From Actinomycetospora chibensis (GTDB taxonomy: Bacteria > Actinomycetota > Actinomycetes > Mycobacteriales > Pseudonocardiaceae), in assembly GCF_028737215.1 (NCBI RefSeq), contig NZ_JAQZAM010000014.1:124001-188000 (forward strand): a stretch of DNA of 64,000 bases, given 5' to 3'. This document shows, piece by piece, positions 28,748-37,305 of this stretch. The first letter of the stretch is position 1, and each line of letters begins with the position of its first letter. The notes beneath the pieces were generated by a model. It made no database searches and had not been told where the DNA came from. It saw only the letters and a list, made by a program, of their open reading frames with translations. Position numbers and translations under genes: made by a program.

Positions 28748-30115
28748 CTATCGGGGGATCATCGGGCGACGCACCCGCGACCCGGCCCGGCCGAAGTCGT
28801 CGGCGACGGTGGCCGCGAGCTCGAGCAGCGCCGCCCGAGTGCGCGAGGCGAGCTTGTCCAGCTCGATCTCGGCGCCCTCCTCGAGGTGCGGGTCGAACGG
28901 CAGCCGCACGACGGCCCGGCAGCGCGCCGCGAAGTGGTCGGAGACGCGGTCGAGGTCGACGTTGCCCGACGACCGCCGCGCGTAGTTGATGACGGCCACC
29001 GACCGGGAGACCAGATCGCGGTAGCCGTGCGCGTCGAGCCAGTCGAGGGTGGCCGACGCGCTGCGCGCCCCGTCGATCGACGCCGACGAGACGATCAGCA
29101 GCGAGTCCGCGACGTCGAGGACACCCTTCATCGCGGAGTGCATGAGCCCGGTGCCGCAGTCGGTGAGCACCACGTTGTAGAAGTGCTCGAGCAGCGTCAC
29201 CGTGCGCCGGTAGTCGACCTCGCTGAACGCCTCGGACACCGCCGGGTCCTGCTCGCTGGCGAGGACCTCCAGGCGGGACGGGCCCTGCGAGGTGTAGGCG
29301 CGGACGTCGGAGTACCGCCGCACACGGTTGGCGTCGCGCAGCAGGTGGCGCACGGTGGCCGTGGTCTCGAGCGGGATCTTCTGGCTCAGCGTGCCGCGGT
29401 CCGGGTTCGCGTCCACGGCGATCACGCGATCGCCGCGCAACGACGCGAACGTCGACCCGAGCGTCGTCGTCATCGTGGTCTTGCCGACGCCGCCCTTGAG
29501 GCTCAGCATCGCGATCTTGTAGCAGCCGTGGAGGGGCTGGTTGACCCGCGCGATCAGCTCGCGGCGCGCGGCGTCCCCGGCGCTCTCCCCCGGGTTGACC
29601 AGGCCGCCGCTGCCGACGAACAGCGCACGCCGCCAGCCTGTTTGCGGCGGGCGCTTGCTGGGCCGCAGGAGCTGCGCCGACGAGAGGTCGTAGGTCGCGG
29701 GACCGTTCGGGCCCTGCGGCGCGTGGGCACCGCGCCCCGGCGTCGTGAAACGGCCCGAGAGCGGCGTCCGCTCAACCGGCAGGGGGCCCGCGGCGCTGCC
29801 GGGGGCCGCGGCGGCAGTGCCGCGCGGGTCGACGCCGGGGTGGCGGGGCTGGGCGGCGTCGCCGCGGGCGGCCTCGGCCGTGTCGACCCGCCGCGTGGTC
29901 TCCGGGGAGTCCGCCGGCGCGGCCACGGCCGACGGCTCGGCCGGGGTGCCGTTCGTCGCCGCGGTCTCCGACGACCCGCTCGGCGTCTCGCCCGAGGAGG
30001 TCGTGGTGGAGGTCGGCCCTGAGGTCGGCGCTGAGGTCGGCGCTGAGGTCGGCGCTGACGGCGGCGAGGACGACGGGGGCGTCGCCGGCGACTCGTCGTC
30101 GTCCCTGGCTTCCAT
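28748..30115 (-). CDS. EspI/MinD-like P-loop ATPase with disordered N-terminus
   Basis: This 455-residue protein has two parts. Residues 1-175 are a Pro/Thr/Ser/Ala-rich disordered region with SAPT repeats. The rest is a ParA/MinD-type ATPase with the deviant Walker A motif SLKGGVGKTTMTTTLGS near residue 210, IAVDANPDRGTLSQKI, and a later VLTDCGTGLM segment. The block TGWRRALFVGSGGLVNPGES before the P-loop is typical of actinobacterial EspI-like proteins of type VII secretion loci. Here there are no esx genes nearby; it sits upstream-adjacent to the cytochrome c maturation genes as Rv0530 does in M. tuberculosis, from memory. Substrate unknown. Confidence 0.75.
   Translation of the reverse strand: MEARDDDESPATPPSSSPPSAPTSAPTSAPTSGPTSTTTSSGETPSGSSETAATNGTPAEPSAVAAPADSPETTRRVDTAEAARGDAAQPRHPGVDPRGTAAAAPGSAAGPLPVERTPLSGRFTTPGRGAHAPQGPNGPATYDLSSAQLLRPSKRPPQTGWRRALFVGSGGLVNPGESAGDAARRELIARVNQPLHGCYKIAMLSLKGGVGKTTMTTTLGSTFASLRGDRVIAVDANPDRGTLSQKIPLETTATVRHLLRDANRVRRYSDVRAYTSQGPSRLEVLASEQDPAVSEAFSEVDYRRTVTLLEHFYNVVLTDCGTGLMHSAMKGVLDVADSLLIVSSASIDGARSASATLDWLDAHGYRDLVSRSVAVINYARRSSGNVDLDRVSDHFAARCRAVVRLPFDPHLEEGAEIELDKLASRTRAALLELAATVADDFGRAGSRVRRPMIPR
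30017..30060. repeat. 12-bp tandem repeat inside the ATPase gene
   Basis: About 3.5 copies of a 12-bp unit (GAGGTCGGCGCT on the plus strand) encode the SAPT repeats of the disordered N-terminus. Such units can change copy number by slippage without a frameshift. Confidence 0.7.
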
Positions 30116-30188
30116 CTGGCGGCCCCTCCCTCGTCGCGTGGCGCGCCAGACCGTATCCCGTCGTGGAGATCCGAACGACCGGAACCGG

Positions 30189-31169
30189 TCAGCCGACGCC
30201 GGCGTACGAGTGCAGGCCCGTGACGACGAGGTTCACGAAGAACAGGTTGAACACCATCACCGCGAAGCCGACCACGTTGATCACCGCGGCGCGGCGGCCC
30301 CGCCAGCCGGCGGTGGACCGCGCGTGCAGGTAGCAGGCGTAGACGATCCAGGCGACGAGCGCGGTGGTCTCCTTGGGGTCCCAGCCCCAGTAGCGGCCCC
30401 AGGCGGCCTCGGCCCAGATCGCCCCGGTGATCACCGCGAACGTCCAGATCGGGAACGCAAGCGCCGTGGCGCGGTACGCGACGCGGTCGAGCACGTCGGC
30501 GCCCGGCAGCCGCGCGGCCCACGCGAGGCGGGTCGGGGTGTTCTCGTGCGCGGCCCGCAGGAGGTACAGGACGCTGCTGACACCGGCGAGCAGCAGGATG
30601 CCCGAGGCGATGACGGCGGCGGAGACGTGGATCGCGAGCCAGTACGAGCGCAGCGCGGGGACCACGGGCGCGGTCTGCGTGTAGAGCACCGTGCCGGCCA
30701 GGAACATCAGGATGATCACGGGCAGCAGCACGAAGACGCCGAGGCGGCGCAGCTCGGGGCGGCGGTACAGCACGACCAGCCAGGCCCCCACCGCGACCAG
30801 GCAGATCGCGGCGGTGAACTCGTACATGTTGCCCCAGGGCACCCGCTGCGCGGCGAACCCGCGGACCACGAGCATCGCCAGGTGCAGGCCGAACCCGAGG
30901 ACGGTGAGCGAGACCCCCATGCGCCCGAACCGCTCCGCCCGGGAGCGGGGCGGTGCGGCGCCGGCCGGGGCGTCGTTCACGTCGGCGGCCCCCGTCGAGC
31001 CACCGCCCACGGCCGCGCCGACGGGCTCCCGCGCGGACTCCTCGGCCCGCGCCGGACGCCGCAGGAGCGCGTGCTCGACGGCGTGCAGGATCATCGCCAG
31101 CACGTAGACGCCGAGGGCGGACTCGAACAGCAGGTCGCCGAACTGGCCGAGCTGCGCGTCAACGACCAT
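30189..31169 (-). CDS. ccsB: Cytochrome c biogenesis protein CcsB (CcsA/ResC family)
   Basis: This is the membrane haem-handling subunit of system II cytochrome c maturation; with ResB it exports haem and attaches it to apocytochromes. 326 residues with about eight helices and the haem-binding WWD-type motif WGRYWGWDPKETTALVAWIVY, plus histidines in YWLAIHVSAAVIASG and at the C-terminus. A hydrophilic insert (residues 30-70) is unremarkable. It overlaps resB by 11 nt. Confidence 0.92.
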   Translation of the reverse strand: MVVDAQLGQFGDLLFESALGVYVLAMILHAVEHALLRRPARAEESAREPVGAAVGGGSTGAADVNDAPAGAAPPRSRAERFGRMGVSLTVLGFGLHLAMLVVRGFAAQRVPWGNMYEFTAAICLVAVGAWLVVLYRRPELRRLGVFVLLPVIILMFLAGTVLYTQTAPVVPALRSYWLAIHVSAAVIASGILLLAGVSSVLYLLRAAHENTPTRLAWAARLPGADVLDRVAYRATALAFPIWTFAVITGAIWAEAAWGRYWGWDPKETTALVAWIVYACYLHARSTAGWRGRRAAVINVVGFAVMVFNLFFVNLVVTGLHSYAGVG

Positions 31170-32913
31170 CGGGGTCCTCCCGGTCCTCCCCGCCGGCGTC
31201 CACCGACGGTTCCTGCGTCGCCTCGGGCGGCACGGCCTCCTCGGGGACGGCCGAGTCGGGCATGGCGTGGTCAGGCACGGCGTGGTCGGGTTCCGCCTCG
31301 CCCCGCGCGCCCAGCTCGGCCGCGAGCCGCCCGAACTCCTCGCCGTAGCCCGCGCGGTCCGTGCGTGCCAGCCCGCCGAGCGTCACCACCGTACGACCAC
31401 CTGTCGTAGGTGGCAGTGCGGGGGCCGCGCGCACCCAGAAGCGGCGGCGGCGCACCGTCAGCGACAGCGTCAGGCCCCCGAGCAGCGCGATCGCCGTGAT
31501 CAGCACCGCCGTCTGCCCCGGGTCGTGCGACACCTGCAGCGACACCCAGTTCTCGACGCCGTCGAAGCGGATGCGGGTGCCGTCGTCGAGCGTGATCTCG
31601 CCGCCGGGCTTGATGTTCTCCCGGGCCACCCGCACCAGCCGGCCCTGGTCGACCATGCCCTGGTCCACCGAGAAGATCGACTGCGCGCGGCCGGAGTCGA
31701 GCCCCAGGTCGCCGCGCAGCACGTCGACGGCGACCTCGGGGTTGTTCAGCGCCGGGAACACCGACGTCACCAGGCCGCCGCCGGAGGACGTCGGCGCGAA
31801 CAGACCGGTGATCGCGAGCTGGGAGCGCCGGCGCTGCGCCTCGTCGGTGACCCCCGGCGGGTCGATCTTCGTCGCGCCCTCGGAGAGCAGCGTCGCCTGG
31901 TCGACGGGACGCCACTGCACCAGGCCGACGCGCTGCTGGCCGTCGGGGAAGGTCACCGTGAACCGGGGCGCATAGCCGTGCCCGAGCAGGTAGACGCGCT
32001 CGCCGTCGACGCGCAGCGGGTCGTTCACCGCGAGGTCGTGGGGCACCCAGGCGTCGGCGCCGCTCTGCACGGCCTCGCCGTCCTGATAGCGGATCGCGGC
32101 GTCGAAGGAGTCGGGCTGGCCGTCGGGGCGGAACGTCGCGCGGAAGCCGTCGACGGTCAGGCAGAACGGGTCGAGCCCGGTGCCGTCGACCTGCAGACCG
32201 GGGCGGAACGAATCGTAGGCGTAGATCCCGGAGTTGCAGAACTCGCTGCCGTCGGCCATGACGATGACCTGGCCCTCGTAGCCCAGGATCTTGCCGATCG
32301 CGATGCCGCCGAGCAGGGCCACGAGGCTGAGGTGGAACACCAGGTTGCCGACCTCGCGCAGCGCGCCCTTCTCCGCCGAGATCGTGCGGACGCCGCCCGG
32401 CTCGGAGCGCACCACGATGCGCCAGCCGCGCAGCCGCCGTCGGGCCGCGGCCACGACGGCGTCCGGATCGTCGTCGGAGGTGCTCTGCGCGTGGTGGGGC
32501 AGCCGGGCGAGGTTGCGCGGCACGGCGACCGGCTCGACGCGCAGGCTCCGGGCGTGCTCGATCGACCGCGGGACCAGGCAGCCGATGAGCGAGATGAACA
32601 GCAGCAGGTAGACCGCCGAGAACCACGGCGTGGCGAAGACGTCGAAGAACCCGAGGTCGTCGAGCACCGGGCCGAGCGAGGGGTTCTGAGCGAGGTAGTC
32701 GTCGACGGCGTTGGGGCTCGGGGTGCGCTGGGGCAGCACGGCCCCGGGCAGCGCGGCCACCGCGAGCAGGAACAACAGGATCAGCGCGGTGCGCATGCTG
32801 GTCAGGCCGCGCCAGGTGTTGCGGGCCAGCGCGAGCGCGCGCCGGGCGCGACTCGGACCCGAGGGCGGCGGGCCGGCGTCCCCGGCGGGCGCCTTCGGCA
32901 GCGTGGTGGTCAT
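31159..32913 (-). CDS. resB: Cytochrome c biogenesis protein ResB
   Basis: This is the second half of the system II cytochrome c synthase (584 residues). Features are the N-terminal helix with LTSMRTALILLFLLAVAALPGA followed by LPQRTPSPNAVDDYLAQNP, further helices (AVYLLLFISLIGCLVPRS; NLVFHLSLVALLGGIAIG), a large extracytoplasmic domain with two cysteines (SEFCNSG; LDPFCLTVDGF), and a C-terminal helix before a charged tail. The ATG at 32913 lies 8 nt after the ccdA stop; longer extensions upstream run through ccdA. Confidence 0.92.
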   Translation of the reverse strand: MTTTLPKAPAGDAGPPPSGPSRARRALALARNTWRGLTSMRTALILLFLLAVAALPGAVLPQRTPSPNAVDDYLAQNPSLGPVLDDLGFFDVFATPWFSAVYLLLFISLIGCLVPRSIEHARSLRVEPVAVPRNLARLPHHAQSTSDDDPDAVVAAARRRLRGWRIVVRSEPGGVRTISAEKGALREVGNLVFHLSLVALLGGIAIGKILGYEGQVIVMADGSEFCNSGIYAYDSFRPGLQVDGTGLDPFCLTVDGFRATFRPDGQPDSFDAAIRYQDGEAVQSGADAWVPHDLAVNDPLRVDGERVYLLGHGYAPRFTVTFPDGQQRVGLVQWRPVDQATLLSEGATKIDPPGVTDEAQRRRSQLAITGLFAPTSSGGGLVTSVFPALNNPEVAVDVLRGDLGLDSGRAQSIFSVDQGMVDQGRLVRVARENIKPGGEITLDDGTRIRFDGVENWVSLQVSHDPGQTAVLITAIALLGGLTLSLTVRRRRFWVRAAPALPPTTGGRTVVTLGGLARTDRAGYGEEFGRLAAELGARGEAEPDHAVPDHAMPDSAVPEEAVPPEATQEPSVDAGGEDREDPDGR

Positions 32914-32921
32914 CGGTGGCC

Positions 32922-33761
32922 CTACAGCGGTGTGGAGAAGCCGGCGATGGGACCGCGCAACAGGGCGATGATCTCGGCCCAGAGGCCGGTGGCGAGCAGC
33001 AGGCCCACGACGATCATGCCGATGCCGCCGACGACCTGGATGCGCCGGCTGTGGTTCCGCAGCCAGGCCTGCGCCCGCACCGCGCGCCCGGCGCCGAGGG
33101 CGATGAGCACGAACGGCACGCCGAGCCCGACGCAGTAGGCGAGCAGCAGCACCACGCCCCGGACGCCGGCGCTCCCCGCGTCGGTGCCGCTGGCCAGGGC
33201 GACGACCCCGGCGAGCGTCGGCCCGAGGCACGGCGTCCAACCCAGGCCGAACGTCGCGCCGAGCAGCGGCGCGCCGACCAGCCCGAGCTGCGGCACGCGG
33301 TGCGGGCGAGTGTCGCGCTGCAGCGCCGGGACCAGGCCGAGGAAGACCAGGCCCATCGCCACGGTGACGACGCCGCCGATCCGCTGCAGGAGGGCCTCGT
33401 TGGCCAGTAGCGCGTCGGCCAGCCAGACGATCGACCCGAGGCCGACGACGAAGACGACGGTGAAGCCGAGCACGAACAGGCACGCCGCCCCGGCGACCCG
33501 CCAGCGGCGCAGCCGGCGCGGGGTCGCGGTGGCCACCGGGAGCTCGCCGGTGACCGCGGCCCGGCGCTCGGCGGCCTGCGCCTTCACCTCGTCCTCGGTC
33601 ACCGCCGGCGCGTCGGCGCCGACCAGGCCGGCGAGGTACGCGAGGTAGCCCGGCACCAGCGGCACGACGCACGGCGACGCGAAGCTGACCGCGCCGGCCG
33701 CCACGGACAGCAGCACGGCGAGCAGGACGGGGCCGGACGTGGCCACCTCGGTCAGGTTCAT
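32922..33761 (-). CDS. ccdA: Cytochrome c biogenesis protein CcdA
   Basis: This thiol-reducing membrane transporter carries electrons across the membrane to keep apocytochrome c cysteines reduced (279 residues, six or more helices). The redox pair is visible in SFASPCVVPLVPGYLAYL near residue 30 and GWTPCLGPTLAG near residue 170. A hydrophilic loop of about 40 residues after helix 1 is larger than usual. It is the first gene of the ccdA-resB-ccsB unit. The TlpA-like lipoprotein at 34721-35296 is its probable partner, although two genes on the other side intervene. Confidence 0.93.
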   Translation of the reverse strand: MNLTEVATSGPVLLAVLLSVAAGAVSFASPCVVPLVPGYLAYLAGLVGADAPAVTEDEVKAQAAERRAAVTGELPVATATPRRLRRWRVAGAACLFVLGFTVVFVVGLGSIVWLADALLANEALLQRIGGVVTVAMGLVFLGLVPALQRDTRPHRVPQLGLVGAPLLGATFGLGWTPCLGPTLAGVVALASGTDAGSAGVRGVVLLLAYCVGLGVPFVLIALGAGRAVRAQAWLRNHSRRIQVVGGIGMIVVGLLLATGLWAEIIALLRGPIAGFSTPL

Positions 33762-34153
33762 GGCGGCTCCAGGGTAGGACGCCCCGGTCGGACGCGCGTG
33801 TGGACGGGGACCCATCTCCGACGATGTGTCGTAGATCGTGCCGTCGGCGCGGGACGCCGGGGCGCTCCCCCCAGCGGGATGCTTCGGGAACCGAAGCGTT
33901 CGCGGTAATTCGGTGGCGCCGCCGGAGGGGTCCCTCCTACCGTCCTCGCCGTGGACATCGACTCCTGAGGCGTCCGGACCGTTCCGGTCCCCCGCCCGTC
34001 CGCTGCCCCTCCCGCCGTCCGGCGCAGTGCCTCGCACCCCGGGCGTGATCAGGCAGTCCTCACGGTCGATGTCGATCTCCGTCGTGACCGTGACGGCTCG
34101 CTGATCTCCCGGCACCCGGCGGCGTCCGCCCGCACACCCCCCAGGAGGTCCCC
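33762..34153. promoter_or_regulatory. Divergent intergenic region upstream of ccdA and a small gene
   Basis: This 392-bp gap separates ccdA (leftward) from the small basic protein (rightward). It contains a perfect 7-bp-arm hairpin, GCTTCGG-GAA-CCGAAGC (33881-33897), in the probable ccdA leader or promoter about 120 nt upstream of its start, followed by GGAGGG-GT-CCCTCC near 33925. I looked for known riboswitch folds and could not support one. Confidence 0.35.
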
Positions 34154-34345
34154 ATGCGAACCACCCCGTCCCCACAGGCCCCGTCCGCGCCGCAGCCGGC
34201 CAACCGCGCCGAGCGACGGGCCGCCGCCCGCGGCCGCTCGGCCGGCGGGGGCAGCACCCGCACGGCGCCGCGCGCCACCGGCCCGCGCGAGCACACCACG
34301 CCCGCGCATGCCCGCGCCGACTTCGCCGCCCGCCGCCGCGGGTGA
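34154..34345 (+). CDS. Small basic protein, function unknown
   Basis: This protein has 63 residues, is rich in Arg and Ala, has no cysteines and no membrane helix. The sequence NRAERRAAARGRSAG lies in the middle. The start ATG has a near-perfect ribosome binding site (AGGAGG, 5 nt spacing), the best support that this is a gene. It ends at a hairpin shared with the convergent zinc-ribbon gene. An RNA- or DNA-binding role is a guess from composition only. Confidence 0.5.
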   Translation: MRTTPSPQAPSAPQPANRAERRAAARGRSAGGGSTRTAPRATGPREHTTPAHARADFAARRRG

Positions 34346-34363
34346 GACAGCGGGTGACCAGGC

Positions 34364-34399
34364 GGCTGACGACCGGGCCGGACGGTCCGCTCGTCAGCC
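34364..34399. terminator. Hairpin between convergent small genes
   Basis: Arms GGCTGACGA and TCGTCAGCC are exact complements around an 18-nt loop. It begins 18 nt after the small basic protein stop and overlaps the last codons of the zinc-ribbon gene, so it can end the rightward transcript. Confidence 0.5.
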
Positions 34400-34690
34400 G
34401 TGGGCGCCGGGGTGCTGCTGCTGCGGGAACTGCTGCGGAGGCGGCCCCGACCCCGCGGGCGGGAGCTGCGTCAGCTGCTCGGCCGCGACCTTGTCGACGG
34501 TCATCTGGAACCCGCACGCCGTGCACTGCGTCGCGTAGCGCGTGCGGACCGGGAAGAGCGGGATGAAGAAGAGCGTGAACTTCGTGACCAGCTTCAGGAC
34601 GGCGTTCGCCGCCGACCGGTGACAGTTCGCGCAGGTCAGTAGCACCATCGCGAGCTGCTGCACCGCGCGGCGCGTCCCAAAGATGATCAC
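34394..34690 (-). CDS. Zinc-ribbon domain protein
   Basis: This 98-residue protein begins MIIFGTRR and carries two Cys pairs in zinc-ribbon spacing: CANCHRS near residue 20 and CTACGFQ near residue 58. Between them is a hydrophobic stretch (KLVTKFTLFFIPLFPV) and the tail is Gln/Pro-rich. Related small proteins are widespread in actinobacteria and uncharacterised. It lies 30 nt downstream of the TlpA-like gene, so it is probably cotranscribed. Confidence 0.75.
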   Translation of the reverse strand: MIIFGTRRAVQQLAMVLLTCANCHRSAANAVLKLVTKFTLFFIPLFPVRTRYATQCTACGFQMTVDKVAAEQLTQLPPAGSGPPPQQFPQQQHPGAHG

Positions 34691-34720
34691 ATCGGCTCCT
34701 CGGCGTCGATACGTGCGGCG

Positions 34721-35296
34721 TCAGCTGGCGGGGGCGGGTTCGGCAGCGATGCGATCGACCACGGGCTGCAGGTCCGAGGCCAGGACGGCGGTGAGGAACA
34801 CCGCCGCCACGCGGTGGGAGCGGTCGAGCACGATCGTCGACGGCACCGCGTTGCGCGGGTAGCCGCGCAGCACGAGCAGGGAGCGACCCGGCGGGTCGAA
34901 GATCGACGGGTAGACGACGCCGCGGTCGCGGACGAAGTCGGCGGCGGCGTCGCGCTGGTCGCGGACGTCGATCCCGAGGAACTGCACCCCGCGCGGCGCG
35001 GACGCCTCGGCGACCTGGTCGAGGGCGGGCGCCTCGGCGCGGCAGGGCCCGCACCACGATCCCCAGACGTTGAGCACCACGACCTGGCCGCGGTAGGCCT
35101 CGGTGGACAGCTCCCGGCCGGGCTCGAGCAGGCTCTCGCCGCCGAGGGCGGGCAGGACGCCCCGGGTCTCGGGCGGGTCGTAGGTGACGGTCGTGCGCCC
35201 GCCGGTGCCGCCGAAGACGAACCCCCCGTCCGACGGCGACGACGAGCACCCGGCGAGCACGAGCAGGCCCACGAGCAGGAGCAGGACGGCACGCAC
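34721..35296 (-). CDS. TlpA/ResA-like thioredoxin-fold lipoprotein
   Basis: This is an extracytoplasmic thiol-disulfide protein (191 residues). The lipobox LVLAGC near residue 17 marks it as a lipoprotein. The active site is WGSWCGPCRAEAP near residue 80, followed by the cis-Pro region NAVPSTIVLDRSH. It likely reduces apocytochrome c cysteines using electrons from CcdA, matching the Rv0526 position. It has a GTG start immediately after the stop of the phosphatase gene (TGA then GTG). Confidence 0.88.
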   Translation of the reverse strand: MRAVLLLLVGLLVLAGCSSSPSDGGFVFGGTGGRTTVTYDPPETRGVLPALGGESLLEPGRELSTEAYRGQVVVLNVWGSWCGPCRAEAPALDQVAEASAPRGVQFLGIDVRDQRDAAADFVRDRGVVYPSIFDPPGRSLLVLRGYPRNAVPSTIVLDRSHRVAAVFLTAVLASDLQPVVDRIAAEPAPAS

Positions 35297-35932
35297 TCAG
35301 GCGCCCGTCGCCGTCGGGTCCGAGACGCCGCCGGGCTCGGCGTAGGCGATGTCGGCGAGGCTCTCGTCGTCGAAGACGAAGCTGGTCACCGACCCCAGCG
35401 AACACTGCCGGTGCCTCGGGTTGTGCCACAGGCGCTCGCCGGACAGGAAGCGGCGCAGGGTCCAGATGGGCAGCTGGTGCGTCACGCAGACCGCCTCGTG
35501 CCCCGCGGCGAGCGCCCGCGCGCGGTGGGCGGCGCCGAGCATCCGGTGCGCGATCTCGAGGTACGGCTCGCCCCACGACGGCGTGAACGGGTTGCGCAGC
35601 AACGGCCAGTACTCCGGCTTGCGCAGCGCGCCGTCGCCGACCCCGACGTTCAGGCCCTCGAAGGCGTTGCCGGCCTCGATCAGCCGGTCCTCGGTGATCG
35701 GCTCCACCCCGAGCTTCTCGGCGATCGGCACCGCGGTCTCCTGCGCCCGCTGCATCGGGGAGACGAGCAGCGCGGTGACGTCGACGCCGGCCAGGTGCTC
35801 GGCGGCCCGGCGCGCCTGCTCGCGTCCGGTGTCCGAGAGCCCGTAGCCGGGCAGGCGGCCGTAGAGGATGCCCTCGGGGTTGTGGACCTCGCCGTGTCGG
35901 ACCAGGTGGACGGTCGTGCGCAGCGGGCTCAT
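35297..35932 (-). CDS. Histidine phosphatase family protein
   Basis: This is a phosphoglycerate-mutase-like phosphatase of 211 residues. The phosphoacceptor motif is [20 protein letters not shown] near the N-terminus, and the second catalytic His lies in [18 protein letters not shown]. It overlaps hemL by 4 nt. The same gene follows hemL in mycobacteria (Rv0525), from memory; its substrate is unknown. Confidence 0.85.
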   Translation of the reverse strand: MSPLRTTVHLVRHGEVHNPEGILYGRLPGYGLSDTGREQARRAAEHLAGVDVTALLVSPMQRAQETAVPIAEKLGVEPITEDRLIEAGNAFEGLNVGVGDGALRKPEYWPLLRNPFTPSWGEPYLEIAHRMLGAAHRARALAAGHEAVCVTHQLPIWTLRRFLSGERLWHNPRHRQCSLGSVTSFVFDDESLADIAYAEPGGVSDPTATGA

Positions 35933-37260
35933 GGTGCCGTCGCCGCGGCCGCCGCGCGCGCCGCGGCGGGCAGCGCGTCGGCGATCACCGAGAACGCGTC
36001 GTCGTCGAGGGCCGCGGAGATGAAGCACGCCTCGAAAACGCTCGGCGGCCAGTACACCCCGGCGTCGAGCAGGGTGTGGAAGAACGGTGGGAAGCGCCAG
36101 GTCTCGGCGGCCTTCATGTCGTCGTAGTTCCGGCCCACCTCGTCGGCGAAGCGGACCGACACCAGCGAGCCCGCCCGTTGCATCGTGTGCACGACCCCGG
36201 CCGCGGAGAGCGCGTCGGTGACCAGGCCGTGCAGGCGGTCGGCGTTCGCGTCCAGCGCCGTGTAGACCTCGGGCGTCGCGTGGCGCAGCGTCGTGAGCCC
36301 GGCCGCGACCGCGACCGGGTTCCCGGCCAGCGTCCCGGCCTGGTAGACGGGGCCGGCGGGTGCGAGGTGGCCCATCACGTCGGCGCGGCCGCCGAACGCG
36401 GCGGCGGGCAGGCCGCCGGACATGACCTTCCCGAAGCAGTAGAGGTCGCCGGCGACGCCCTCGAGGCCGTACCACCCGGACGCCGAGACCCGGAAGCCGG
36501 TCATCACCTCGTCGATCACCAGCAGCGCGCCGTGGGCCTGGCAGAGCCGCTTGAGCCCGGCGTTGAAGCCGTCGGCGGGGGCGACCGCGCCCATGTTGCC
36601 CGCGGCCGCCTCGGTGATCACGCAGGCGATCTCGGGGCCACGCTCGGCGAACACGGCGGCGACGGCGTCGAGGTCGTTGTAGGGCAGCACGACGGTGTCG
36701 GTCGCCTGGGCGCCGGTGACGCCCGGCGACGAGGGGAGCCCGAACGTCGCGACACCCGAGCCCGCCTCGGCGAGCAGCGCGTCGACGTGACCGTGGTAGC
36801 AGCCGGCGAACTTGACCACCACGCTGCGCCCGGTGAACCCGCGGGCCAGCCGCACCGCGCTCATCGTCGCCTCGGTGCCGGAGTTGACCAGGCGCACCTG
36901 CGCGACGGGCTCGACGCGCCGCACGAGCTCCTCGGCGAGGTCGACCTCGCCGATCGTCGGCGTCCCGAACGACAGCCCGGCGGTCGCGGCCTCGCGCACC
37001 GCCTCGACCACGGCGGGGTGCGCGTGCCCGAGGATCATCGGGCCCCAGGAACTGACCAGGTCGACGTAGCGGTTCCCGTCGGCGTCGGTGAGCCAGGGCC
37101 CGGAGCCGGCCACCATGAACCGCGGGGTGCCGCCCACCGACCGGAACGCGCGGACCGGGGAGTTCACCCCGCCCGGCACCACCTGCTCGGCGCGCGCGAA
37201 GAGGTCCGCGCTGCGCCCGACGTCGGACGTCCCGGGGCTCGTCATCGCTGTGCGGGTCAC
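35929..37260 (-). CDS. hemL: Glutamate-1-semialdehyde 2,1-aminomutase
   Basis: This PLP enzyme makes 5-aminolevulinate from glutamate-1-semialdehyde, the product of HemA (443 residues). Motifs: [16 protein letters not shown], the [16 protein letters not shown] loop, [10 protein letters not shown], and the PLP lysine in [22 protein letters not shown] start at 37260 fits the usual length. Confidence 0.96.
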   Translation of the reverse strand: MTRTAMTSPGTSDVGRSADLFARAEQVVPGGVNSPVRAFRSVGGTPRFMVAGSGPWLTDADGNRYVDLVSSWGPMILGHAHPAVVEAVREAATAGLSFGTPTIGEVDLAEELVRRVEPVAQVRLVNSGTEATMSAVRLARGFTGRSVVVKFAGCYHGHVDALLAEAGSGVATFGLPSSPGVTGAQATDTVVLPYNDLDAVAAVFAERGPEIACVITEAAAGNMGAVAPADGFNAGLKRLCQAHGALLVIDEVMTGFRVSASGWYGLEGVAGDLYCFGKVMSGGLPAAAFGGRADVMGHLAPAGPVYQAGTLAGNPVAVAAGLTTLRHATPEVYTALDANADRLHGLVTDALSAAGVVHTMQRAGSLVSVRFADEVGRNYDDMKAAETWRFPPFFHTLLDAGVYWPPSVFEACFISAALDDDAFSVIADALPAAARAAAAATAP

Positions 37261-37305
37261 GGCGCCAGTCTCCCAGCCGCCGGGACCTCGGGCCCGCCAG
37301 GCCCG

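Noticed and set aside
33762-34153. Riboswitch in the ccdA leader
   Set aside because: There are hairpins, but I could not match the conserved core of any known class and the strand assignment is ambiguous.
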